Assembly (NCBI GenBank): GCA_024399065.1
Contig: JAKSIB010000014.1
Span: forward strand, 28,390-92,389
DNA from: Fibrobacter sp.
GTDB taxonomy: Bacteria > Fibrobacterota > Fibrobacteria > Fibrobacterales > Fibrobacteraceae
Length of the DNA stretch: 64,000 nucleotides
Direction: 5' to 3'
In this document: positions 1-7,526 of the stretch, piece by piece
How positions within the stretch are numbered: the stretch's first letter is position 1
Layout: each line of letters opens with the position of its first letter
Made by a program: the position numbers and the translations under genes
Notes under the pieces: model-generated
Seen by the model: only the letters and a program-made list of their open reading frames with translations
Databases searched by the model: none
Told to the model about the DNA's origin: nothing

Positions 1-759
1 GGGCATGCCGAAGTAGCCAAGACCCCAGGCGAGGCTGGAAATCAAGGAGATGAAACCGATGGCCTTGCCGGTAGAAGCGTTGGTGAAAAGGCTCATGAGG
101 TAGGGGTTCTGTGCGTTCACTGCATCCATGGTAGCAGCAAAGCCGCCGCCGGTAACGCAGATGATGGTGGGAATCACGAGAACGGCGATGAGCATCATGG
201 AAGCCTGGATGAAGTCGGTCCAGCAGACTGCGAAGAAGCCGCCCATGAAGGTGTAGCTTACGACCACCACAGCACCGATGATAAGGCCGGTGGTGTAGTC
301 CAGACCGAAGATGGTGCCGAAGAGCTTAGCGGAAGCCACGAAGCCGGACACAGTGTAGAAGAGGAAGAAGGCCAGGATGAAGAAGGATGCGATTACGCGG
401 ATAACGCCCTTCTTGTCGCGGAAACGGTTGGAGAGGAAGTCGGGGAGGGTGATGGAGTCGTTGCAGAAGTGGGAGTACTTGCGGAGACGACGGCCCACAA
501 TCTTCCAGTTGAAGTAAGTACCGATTACGAGGCCGATGCCGATCCAAGCTTCGGAGAAACCGCTGACGAAGATGGCGCCCGGGAGACCCATGAGCATCCA
601 GCCACTCATATCGGAGGCCTGGGCGGACATTGCCACCACCCACTTGTTCATGCCTCGATCGCCCAGGTAGTAGGCATTCAGGCTGTTGGCTTTCTTTGAG
701 AAGTAGGCACCGATGCCTAGCATCATCAACAAGTAAAGAATAAAGACTACAACGGTCAT
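1..759 (-). CDS. Sodium/solute symporter, PutP-like (3' part missing)
   Basis: The minus-strand frame opens at ATG 757-759, preceded by GAGGA six bases upstream, and runs off the left edge, giving 253 residues. It reads MTVVVFILYLLMMLGIGAYF, then a 'YYLGDRGMNKWVVAMSAQAS' segment and several hydrophobic helices. This is the N-terminal pattern of the SSS family, closest in style to the Na+/proline symporter PutP (usual length about 490-500, so roughly half is present). The Ala/Ser-rich stretch and following 'SGWMLMGLPG' resemble the first Na+/substrate-binding helix. It would sit in the inner membrane and import a small solute with Na+. The substrate cannot be fixed from this fragment. It is divergent from trmO. 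Confidence 0.85.
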   Translation of the reverse strand, partial: MTVVVFILYLLMMLGIGAYFSKKANSLNAYYLGDRGMNKWVVAMSAQASDMSGWMLMGLPGAIFVSGFSEAWIGIGLVIGTYFNWKIVGRRLRKYSHFCNDSITLPDFLSNRFRDKKGVIRVIASFFILAFFLFYTVSGFVASAKLFGTIFGLDYTTGLIIGAVVVVSYTFMGGFFAVCWTDFIQASMMLIAVLVIPTIICVTGGGFAATMDAVNAQNPYLMSLFTNASTGKAIGFISLISSLAWGLGYFGMP

Positions 760-860
760 TTGTTCCTCTTCCGGTTGTGGCGAAACCCATCTCGAGGTTT
801 TCGCCTGTGTTATTAATTATTCCAAGTTGGAAGATAGAAATATTTTCTATATAGCACACC

Positions 861-1571
861 ATGTCAAATCCCAGCGAGTACAATTTCAAGGTCATTGCAA
901 AAATCAGGAGCGACTTTCCCGACAAATTCGGAATTCCCCGCCAGAGCGGTCTTCTGAAGAAAATGAAGTCCTCCATCGTCTTTGAACCTGAGTTCCGCAT
1001 TGCCGACGCCTTGCGTGGTCTCGAGGGCTTTAGCCATCTTTGGATCCTGTGGATATTTTCAGAAAATGTAAGACTGGACGAAAACGGCGATAACCGCTGG
1101 AGCCCCACGGTACGTCCCCCGCGTCTAGGCGGGAACAAACGCCTGGGTGTCTTTGCCACACGTAGCAGCTTCCGCCCTAATCCGCTGGCCATGAGCTGCG
1201 TGAAGATCGAGGAAGTCCGCCTGGATGGTCCCAACGGGCCAGAAATTATTGTCAGCGGCGCCGACCTTATGGACGGAACCCCCATTGTGGATGTGAAACC
1301 TTACCTGCCTTATGCGGATTCCATTCCCGACGCGTTGGGCGGTTTTGCGGAAGCCGTTCGCAAAAGGCATGTGGATGTGGATTTCCCGGAGGCGCTTGCG
1401 GTTAAGATTGGCGATAAGCTTGAAACCCTGACGGAAATCCTTGCTCAGGACCCGCGCCCCGCCTACCAGAACGATCCCGAACGTATTTACGGTTTCAAGT
1501 TTGCAGGCTTTGACGTTAAGTTCAGGGTTCAGGACGACTTATTGACGGTTGTGGATCTCGCCCCGCTTTAA
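861..1571 (+). CDS. trmO: tRNA (N6-threonylcarbamoyladenosine(37)-N6)-methyltransferase TrmO
   Basis: 236 residues, the usual length for TrmO/TsaA (YaeB), which methylates t6A37 of tRNA-Thr with SAM. The N-terminal half carries the family hallmarks: an opening beta-strand 'FKVIAKIRSDFPDKFGIPRQ', 'LEGFSHLWILWIF' near residues 53-66, and the signature 'RPPRLGGNKRLGVFATRS' followed by 'FRPNPLAMS' around residues 86-115. 'GADLMDGTPIVDVKPYLPY' follows, as expected. The C-terminal part ('DPERIYGFKF') matches the small second domain. It stands alone, divergent from the symporter gene; other t6A-related genes in the window are tcdA and tsaB. Confidence 0.93.
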   Translation: MSNPSEYNFKVIAKIRSDFPDKFGIPRQSGLLKKMKSSIVFEPEFRIADALRGLEGFSHLWILWIFSENVRLDENGDNRWSPTVRPPRLGGNKRLGVFATRSSFRPNPLAMSCVKIEEVRLDGPNGPEIIVSGADLMDGTPIVDVKPYLPYADSIPDALGGFAEAVRKRHVDVDFPEALAVKIGDKLETLTEILAQDPRPAYQNDPERIYGFKFAGFDVKFRVQDDLLTVVDLAPL

Positions 1572-1578
1572 AGAAACG

Positions 1579-1863
1579 TTATTTATTAACGTGGAGCGGT
1601 ACGATCTTGTTTATTCCGGCCACGGAAATTCGCACGATATAACTTCCCGAGGAAAGCTTTTGGGAACAGAGCTTGATTGCTTCTGCATAGCTCATGTTCT
1701 TTTCGCTGAACTGCACGATTTCCTGTCCCAGTAATGTATAGACGTAGGCCTTGTTTTTACTTGGGGCTTCTCCAGCGATGCTTGCGTGCGATGTTGCTGA
1801 AAACAATCCCCCGAAAAGAGTGAAAAAAGCCAGTGCTTTTCCACAGTACCGAATCCGATCCAT
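1579..1863 (-). CDS. Small exported protein made almost only of a C-terminal sorting-like domain
   Basis: 94 residues from ATG 1861-1863, chosen because GGAG lies six bases upstream; in-frame starts further upstream lack this. Residues 1-27 form a signal peptide (basic start, hydrophobic 'ALAFFTLFGGLFSA', then 'SHASIAGE'). The rest has the layout of a Por/type IX-like C-terminal domain: 'AYVYTLLGQEIVQF' (compare YDLLGRxV) and 'LSSGSYIVRISVAG' (compare LPxGxYxVRV), ending 'KIVPLHVNK'. No passenger domain lies between signal and tail. It could be the remnant of a deleted secreted enzyme or a stand-alone domain. It converges with trmO, seven bases away. Confidence 0.7.
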   Translation of the reverse strand: MDRIRYCGKALAFFTLFGGLFSATSHASIAGEAPSKNKAYVYTLLGQEIVQFSEKNMSYAEAIKLCSQKLSSGSYIVRISVAGINKIVPLHVNK

Positions 1864-2079
1864 AATGTTCTCCATAAACAGCGGATCCCCTTTCCGCCTA
1901 ACACAACCCAAAGATAGAACCCTAGGTTTTGGGTTCCCACCCCTTGGCGGTATCTTTTGTTGTTGGCATTTACAACAAATGTTGCCAAATATTTGCGTTT
2001 TTCGGTAAAATAATGTTCATCATGAATCCGCTGTTCAGAACTTTTTCTTATATTCCGTTGTAAATAACGAGGTTTTACA

Positions 2080-2610
2080 ATGAAAAAAGTTTCTATGATG
2101 CTTGCTATCGCCGGTTTGGGCGCTGCAACTTTGATGACTGCTTGCGATTCCGGTTCCACCGAAGCCAAGAAGCCCTCCAAGGCTGAAGAATGTGCTGCTG
2201 GCGTTTCCACCGAATGTATGGTTGGCGAATGGTCCATGAAGGGCTTCGCATCCAAGGATGGTGGTGCTATGCATCCGGGCTATGACTATACTTCCGCTCC
2301 GGGTAAGCTTACCTTCACGGATGATGGTCAGTTCAAGGTTGATATTCCGACAGGTGCTCCGTCTGAATTTACTTCTGTAGACTGCAACCCCATTTATGGT
2401 ACTTGGAGTGTTGACGCAGGCGTTTTGACCATGACCACCAAGATGAGAAACCTCTGCATGGCTACTAAGGTCTTCACCGGTTCCCCGAAGATTACCGTTG
2501 GTGCTACTGTCGACATGGATCTTGGTCAGTTGTTCTTCCTGTACAACGCAACAGACGAAGCTTCCGACCGTGCCGGTTACACAGAAGTGTTCTCCATTAG
2601 CGCTCAGTAA
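2080..2610 (+). CDS. Lipoprotein of unknown function
   Basis: 176 residues. The N-terminus has a type II signal: 'MKKVSMMLAIAGLGAATL' then lipobox 'MTAC' with Cys22, followed by Asp. The mature part starts with a Lys/Glu-rich linker and has 'ECMVGEWSMKGF', 'GKLTFTDDGQFKV' and 'YGTWSVDAGVLTM', a lipocalin-like strand pattern common in small 'lipocalin-like' lipoproteins. Four further Cys suggest disulphides in the periplasm or at the surface. An AACGAGGTTTTACA leader gives the ribosome site. A strong bidirectional terminator follows. The molecular role is unknown. Confidence 0.8.
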   Translation: MKKVSMMLAIAGLGAATLMTACDSGSTEAKKPSKAEECAAGVSTECMVGEWSMKGFASKDGGAMHPGYDYTSAPGKLTFTDDGQFKVDIPTGAPSEFTSVDCNPIYGTWSVDAGVLTMTTKMRNLCMATKVFTGSPKITVGATVDMDLGQLFFLYNATDEASDRAGYTEVFSISAQ

Positions 2611-2650
2611 TCGTTAGCACTCAGCCGTCGTTGACGGAATAAAATTGAAG

Positions 2651-2682
2651 AAGCCCTGGTTCTTGACCAGGGCTTTTTCTTT
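2651..2682. terminator. Bidirectional intrinsic terminator
   Basis: Perfect 9-bp stem AGCCCTGGT / ACCAGGGCT with a 5-base loop, followed by a T run on the plus strand and with an A run before it, so it can serve both convergent lipoprotein genes. Confidence 0.9.
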
Positions 2683-2707
2683 ACCAAAGGTTTTGTTCGG
2701 TGGCAGA

Positions 2708-3733
2708 TTACTGCACTCCGGAATCTCCACCCTTAACGGCAACGTAGCGCATTTCGTTCTTGTCGTTAATGATGATGGCGACGCCTGCCAGGTAGTTCAG
2801 CCAGTTACGGGGAGGAGGTTCGTTGATGGCGTGGAGCTTCAAGTCAACCTGCTTGTTGGTTGCCCAGATTACCAGCGGTGCGAGAACCTGGTCGTGGGAT
2901 GCTGCCAAGGTGTACTTCGGCATGCTGGCGTAGTCCTTTACGATAAGGCCGATGAGTTCAAGGCTGCGTTCTTCGATGTCGTAGAATGCGTCGGCGTAGG
3001 TACCTTCGTAAGCCCAGGCGGTGTACATGACGTTCACGTTCTTGATGGTGTCGCGTGCAACGTATGCGTCGCGGATGTCCTTGTCCTTGATGTACCAGCC
3101 GTCCTTAAGCTGCTTCAAGGTGTCCGGCGCGAATGCGGGGGAGACGAATGCGAGATGTTTGACGCCGTCTTCGTCTTCGACGGTGGTGGTGTCGTAGACG
3201 GCTTCACCGCGGCCTACAGCAAAGCCTAGGGCTGTCTGGTAGGTACGGGTCATGCCGGAGAAAATGTATTTGAACGGTTCAGTACCGACAATCTTCTTTC
3301 CTGCGGCGACAGCTTCGTCGAAACCGTCTTCCGTGAGGCAGGATTCGTTGCCGATAAAGCGTTCACGTTCGCCATGGCGTACGATGAAGACCACCTTTTC
3401 GTTGCACTGGATGTTCTTATAGATTTCGCCGATGTCGACAAAGTCGTTCAGCGGGAAGTCTACGGGAGTGGCCACCTGTCCTGCTGCGCAGCCGGCGTCG
3501 GTCTGCTGTTCCGGCGGAAGGACCTGACCTGCAGAACTGCTGGAGCCCGGAATTTCGCTGGTGCCAGCGGAGGAGGAAGATTCTCCTGCGACGGGAACGA
3601 TGGAAGAGGAACTTGCGACCGGGGTGTCGGTAGGTGCGTTACCCGGGTTATTGTCGTCACCGCAGGCGGTGAATGCAAAACCTGCGGCAACTACGGATGC
3701 TAAAATTGCGCTAGAGAAGATTTTGGACTTCAT
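2708..3733 (-). CDS. Exported lipoprotein of the histidine phosphatase superfamily
   Basis: 341 residues. Residues 1-24 form a lipoprotein signal ending 'FAFTAC' (Cys24), followed by 'GDDNN' and a Ser-rich linker (about 45-75) with runs of SSSS, typical of exported proteins in this genome. The catalytic domain begins near residue 110: 'KVVFIVRHGERERF' contains the RHG motif whose His is phosphorylated in this clan; 'GMTRTYQTALGFAVGRGE' fits the second conserved Arg region, and 'LAASHDQVLAPLVIWA' supplies the second catalytic His. It probably removes phosphate from a small molecule at the cell surface. The substrate is not predictable. The neighbouring minus-strand membrane protein lies upstream, 47 bp away. 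Confidence 0.82.
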   Translation of the reverse strand: MKSKIFSSAILASVVAAGFAFTACGDDNNPGNAPTDTPVASSSSIVPVAGESSSSAGTSEIPGSSSSAGQVLPPEQQTDAGCAAGQVATPVDFPLNDFVDIGEIYKNIQCNEKVVFIVRHGERERFIGNESCLTEDGFDEAVAAGKKIVGTEPFKYIFSGMTRTYQTALGFAVGRGEAVYDTTTVEDEDGVKHLAFVSPAFAPDTLKQLKDGWYIKDKDIRDAYVARDTIKNVNVMYTAWAYEGTYADAFYDIEERSLELIGLIVKDYASMPKYTLAASHDQVLAPLVIWATNKQVDLKLHAINEPPPRNWLNYLAGVAIIINDKNEMRYVAVKGGDSGVQ

Positions 3734-3780
3734 AGTTAATCCTTAATTAATACTTCTCTAATATAAATTATTTGGATTGC

Positions 3781-4563
3781 TTACTTTGTAAACTCTTCTT
3801 TATTGTTGTAGTTGCAGGCGTTTCTGCGTTTCAACTCGTTGTTCAGCGGCACGTAGATGAGGCTGAAAAGAACATATCCGGAAAGCAATACCAGCCAATG
3901 GTTCCAACCCAGGCGGGTTTCGATAAAGTGCATTTCCAGGAACATGAAGGGACCTGCAATCAGGAACAGCGGAAGTTGACGGCATTGGTCGCCCAGGGAA
4001 AACCTACTTTCGTAGCTCACGATGGAATTCATCATGGGGAAGCTGGTGCAGAATCCGCCCATAAGCTGCTTGATGAACATGAGCCCGCTGACCACTCCTG
4101 CGATGGCGGGAGCCTTAATATATATAGGTAGGGGAGTCTTGTATCGTACGCCGGACTTGTACTTCTGCTTCTGGAACATGATAAGCCCGACGATGAAGTC
4201 GAATGCGCAAACGCCGATGAAGAAAGCTTCGCTGCTAGGGATGCGGGGCATGAGGAAGGTACCCATGGCGACAAAGCAGACGAGTCCGATGACGATGGCG
4301 GGTACGATAGGAATCTTTGCCTTGTAGTGCAGCACACGGACAATGTTGGCGTACAGCATGCACATGAATCCGGAAATAGCGTTTGCTGCTCCGATGGGCA
4401 GTCCTACGGCGATATAGGCGAATCCGAAGGGGATGGGGATGGTGGCCGTGACCGCCTTGAGCTGGGGATCCTTCAGGTAGGCGCTGAGGGTTCCCAGGGC
4501 GGTGACCATGAAGACCAGTAGCCAGTCGTAGAAGGAAAAATGGAAGTTTAGGGACTCAAGCAT
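3781..4563 (-). CDS. Integral membrane protein of unknown function
   Basis: 260 residues with about seven or eight hydrophobic helices (for example around 15-30, 48-75, 88-110, 120-140, 160-180, 200-220, 228-245). Charged residues are concentrated between helices and in the C-tail 'LNNELKRRNACNYNNKEEF'. I do not recognise a family. Gly/Pro-rich helices such as 'IPIPFGFAYIAVGLPIG' suggest a transporter or channel-like fold rather than a simple anchor. The ribosome site before ATG 4561-4563 is poor. It may share a transcript with the downstream phosphatase lipoprotein gene, 47 bp away. Confidence 0.75.
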   Translation of the reverse strand: MLESLNFHFSFYDWLLVFMVTALGTLSAYLKDPQLKAVTATIPIPFGFAYIAVGLPIGAANAISGFMCMLYANIVRVLHYKAKIPIVPAIVIGLVCFVAMGTFLMPRIPSSEAFFIGVCAFDFIVGLIMFQKQKYKSGVRYKTPLPIYIKAPAIAGVVSGLMFIKQLMGGFCTSFPMMNSIVSYESRFSLGDQCRQLPLFLIAGPFMFLEMHFIETRLGWNHWLVLLSGYVLFSLIYVPLNNELKRRNACNYNNKEEFTK

Positions 4564-4650
4564 GGTGTTTTTTTTGAAATTCGGGCGTAAAAATAGCTAG
4601 TGGACAGAGAAAAGTGAATAGTTGAGGCCTTTTTAGTGCAATTTTTCTTT

Positions 4651-4679
4651 TAATTCGTAATTCGTAATTAATAATTAAG
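4651..4679. repeat. Short heptad tandem repeat (TAATTCG-type)
   Basis: Four units in step: TAATTCG, TAATTCG, TAATTAA, TAATTAA. The same 7-base period with related units appears at 11820, 13166, 38074 and 56751. Confidence 0.6.
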
Positions 4680-4810
4680 TTATATTTCCACCAACGTCAT
4701 TTCGCCTTGGTATTCCCGTCCAGTTAATTCCACTGGGAGTGAAAGTAGAATACTCGGGTGCAAACGTGTAAAACAGTAAAACAAACAAACCAAAAGGAAC
4801 AGGTAGTAAA

Positions 4811-5083
4811 ATGGCTACTATTACTAAAGAAAAGGCTGCAGAAATCACCGCTAAGTTTGGCGCAAACGAAAAGGACACCGGTAACGTCCGCGTTCAGATC
4901 GCTCTCTTGACCGAAAAGATCAAGAACCTCACTGAACATGCCAAGCAGCACAAGAAGGACCACCACTCTCTGCGTGGTCTGACTGCAATGGTTGCAAAGC
5001 GCAAGAACCTCATCCGCTACTACAGCGAAAAGGACATCATTGCAGCTCGTGCTCTCATCAAGGAACTTGGTCTCCGCGGTTAA
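4811..5083 (+). CDS. rpsO: 30S ribosomal protein S15
   Basis: 90 residues, close to the usual 89. The sequence has the S15 signature: 'DTGNVRVQIALLTEKIKNLT', then 'HAKQHKKDHHSLRGL' and 'RKNLIRYYSEKD'. S15 binds the central domain of 16S rRNA early in 30S assembly. It lies 26 bp upstream of pnp, the classical rpsO-pnp operon. The long leader (from about 4680) could hold an autoregulatory structure, as in other bacteria, but I cannot show one. Confidence 0.98.
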   Translation: MATITKEKAAEITAKFGANEKDTGNVRVQIALLTEKIKNLTEHAKQHKKDHHSLRGLTAMVAKRKNLIRYYSEKDIIAARALIKELGLRG

Positions 5084-5109
5084 TTCTCTCACTTTGGAGA
5101 TTATAACTT

Positions 5110-7380
5110 ATGTCTATTGACGCATACCAAGCCAAGTACGGCAAGATGCTCGATCCGAAGGAAGAGTCCGTTACTCTTCCCGACGGCCGAGTACTCACGT
5201 TCGAAACTGGCCGACTGGCAAAGCAGGCTCGCGGTTCTGCTGTTGCTAAGATGGGTGATGCTTTCCTCCTTTCTACCGTTTGCTACGGTGAAGAAAAGGA
5301 TGGCGACTTCTTCCCTCTGACTGTTGAATATCGCGAAAAGTCTTACGCTGCTGGTCGCCTCCCGGGCGGCTACAGCAAGCGCGAACCGGGCCGTCCGTCC
5401 GACGAAGAAATCCTCTCCGCTCGTATCATCGACCGTCCGATCCGCCCGATGTTCCCGGAAAACTTCACTCGTGAAGTCCAGGTCATCGTTCAGGTTCTCT
5501 CCGCTGACAAGAAGTTCGCACCCGACGTTCTCGGCGTGTCCGCAGCTTCTCTGTCTATCGGCCTCTCCGAACTCCCGTTCGAACAGCAGGTTGCTGCAGT
5601 TCGCGTGGCTGTCGTTGATGGTCAGAACATTGTCATGCCTACTTACGACCAGCTCGCTGTGGCCGATCTTGACCTGGTGGTCGCCGGTACAGAAGACTCT
5701 GTCTGCATGGTCGAAGGTGGTGCTTACGAAGTTTCTGAAGACACCATGATCGGCGCAATCCTCGCTGGCCACGAAGTCATCAAGGAAATGTGCAAGGCTC
5801 AGCAGAAGCTCGTTGAACGTTGCGCTAAGCCGAAGATGGAACTGAAGCCCCAGCATGTGGGTGAAGAACACGACAAGCTCCTCGCTACCGTTAAGGAAGT
5901 TGTTTGGGAAGAACTCAATAAGGACGTTCATTCCAACATGGTGAAGACCGACTTCTATCCGGCAATGGCAGACCTCTGCAAGCGCATGCTTGAAGACGAA
6001 CGCATTACCGCTATTACCGGTGCAGGTGACGAAGCCGACGCTAAGCTCGTTGCTGACGCTAAGGCAATCTTCAGCGATTACGAACGCACCGCAATGCGTG
6101 AAATGATCTTGAACGAACATGTTCGTCTTGATGGCCGTACCACCACCGAAGTTCGTCCTATCGAAATCGAAATGGGCGTCCTCCCGCGTGCTCACGGTTC
6201 CGCTATCTTCCAGCGTGGTGAAACCCAGGGTCTCGTTATCTGCACCCTCGGTACCAAGGCTGACGAACAGCGTTACGAAAGCTTGCAGGGCGAAGGCTCC
6301 AAGAGCTACATGCTTCATTACAACTTCCCGCCGTACTCCGTCGGTGAATGCAAGAAGCTTGGCCTTTCTCGTCGCGAAATCGGCCACGGCCACTTGGCAG
6401 AACGCTCTCTCGCCGCAGTTCTTCCGCTCCCGGAAGACTTCCCGTACACCATCCGCGTTTGCTCTGAAATCGAAGAATCCAACGGTTCTTCTTCCATGGC
6501 TTCCGTTTGCGGTGGCTGCCTTTCCTTGATGGACGCTGGCGTTCCTATCAAGGCTCCGGTTGCTGGTATCGCAATGGGCCTCATCTCCGAAAAGGGTTCC
6601 GTGAAGGAAGGCGGCAAGATTGAAATCTTGTCCGACATTACCGGCACCGAAGACCACCTCGGCGATATGGACTTCAAGGTTACTGGTACCGCTGAAGGTA
6701 TCACGGCCTTCCAGATGGATATTAAGATTCGCGGCATCACCCCGGAACTCATGCGTCAGGCTCTCGAACAGGCTAAGCAGGGTCGTCTCCACATCCTGGA
6801 AAAGATGACTACTCTCGGCCTCCCGGCACCGCGTCCGCAGGTTTCCGAAAAGGCTCCCACCATGATCAAGATGAAGGTCCCGACCAACAAGATTCGTGAC
6901 GTCATCGGTTCTGGTGGCTCTGTCATCAAGGGTATGCAGTCTCAGACTGGTTGCACCATCACCATCGACGACAACGGTAACGTTGATATCGCTGCTCCGA
7001 CTGGTAAGGCTGCCGCTGTTTGCCGCCGCATGATCGAAGAACTTACTGCTGAACCGGAAGCCGGTCGCAAGTACAAGGGCAAGGTGAAGACGATCCAGCC
7101 GTTCGGCGCATTCGTCGAAATCCTCCCGGGTCGCGATGGCCTCGTTCACATCTCCGAACTTGCCGACCACCGTGTCGATAAGGTCGAAGACGTTGTTCAC
7201 GTCGGTGACGAAGTTGAAGTTCTCTGCCTCGGTGTAGACCCGAAGGGCAAGGTGAAGCTTTCCATGAAGGCTTTGCTCCCGACCAAGGCTGAAGAAGCTG
7301 CTCCTGCTGCAGAAGCCCCGGCTGCTGAAGCACCTGCCGCTGAAGCTCCGGCCGCTCCCGAAGCACCTGCTGAAGCTTAA
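5110..7380 (+). CDS. pnp: Polyribonucleotide nucleotidyltransferase (PNPase)
   Basis: 756 residues, longer than the usual 700-710. It degrades RNA 3'-5' with phosphate. The order is standard: first RNase PH core (about 10-230), alpha-helical linker, second PH core (about 310-540; 'GRTTTEVRPIEIEMGVLPRA'), KH domain ('IRDVIGSGGSVIKGMQ', about 595-650) and S1 domain ('YKGKVKTIQPFGAFVEILPG', about 655-720). The extra length is a C-terminal Ala/Glu/Pro repeat ('AAEAPAAEAPAAPEAPAEA'), a low-complexity tail like that of SecG in this window. Transcribed with rpsO. Confidence 0.98.
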   Translation: MSIDAYQAKYGKMLDPKEESVTLPDGRVLTFETGRLAKQARGSAVAKMGDAFLLSTVCYGEEKDGDFFPLTVEYREKSYAAGRLPGGYSKREPGRPSDEEILSARIIDRPIRPMFPENFTREVQVIVQVLSADKKFAPDVLGVSAASLSIGLSELPFEQQVAAVRVAVVDGQNIVMPTYDQLAVADLDLVVAGTEDSVCMVEGGAYEVSEDTMIGAILAGHEVIKEMCKAQQKLVERCAKPKMELKPQHVGEEHDKLLATVKEVVWEELNKDVHSNMVKTDFYPAMADLCKRMLEDERITAITGAGDEADAKLVADAKAIFSDYERTAMREMILNEHVRLDGRTTTEVRPIEIEMGVLPRAHGSAIFQRGETQGLVICTLGTKADEQRYESLQGEGSKSYMLHYNFPPYSVGECKKLGLSRREIGHGHLAERSLAAVLPLPEDFPYTIRVCSEIEESNGSSSMASVCGGCLSLMDAGVPIKAPVAGIAMGLISEKGSVKEGGKIEILSDITGTEDHLGDMDFKVTGTAEGITAFQMDIKIRGITPELMRQALEQAKQGRLHILEKMTTLGLPAPRPQVSEKAPTMIKMKVPTNKIRDVIGSGGSVIKGMQSQTGCTITIDDNGNVDIAAPTGKAAAVCRRMIEELTAEPEAGRKYKGKVKTIQPFGAFVEILPGRDGLVHISELADHRVDKVEDVVHVGDEVEVLCLGVDPKGKVKLSMKALLPTKAEEAAPAAEAPAAEAPAAEAPAAPEAPAEA

Positions 7381-7406
7381 TTCGCGGATTCCGCAGAATT
7401 GAAAGA

Positions 7407-7441
7407 CGACCGTCCGGTTTAACCGGCGGCCGTTTTTTTTG
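7407..7441 (+). terminator. Intrinsic terminator of rpsO-pnp
   Basis: GC-rich hairpin (CCGG TTTAA CCGG core with an imperfect outer CGACCG/CGGCCG stem) followed by eight T. Confidence 0.85.
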
Positions 7442-7526
7442 TTTTGGTAAAGTTTACAAAAAGCAAGCTTTTTGTTATATATAAGTCCACGGTTGTAGGA
7501 AAGTTGTTCTGAATGGAGTATGAACG

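Noticed and set aside
5101..7200. A 699-codon open frame on the minus strand opposite pnp
   Set aside because: Antisense shadow of a highly biased PNPase gene; low-complexity His/Asp-rich product without family features. The similar frames opposite ispG, serA, PL1, GH5 and GH43 were rejected for the same reason.
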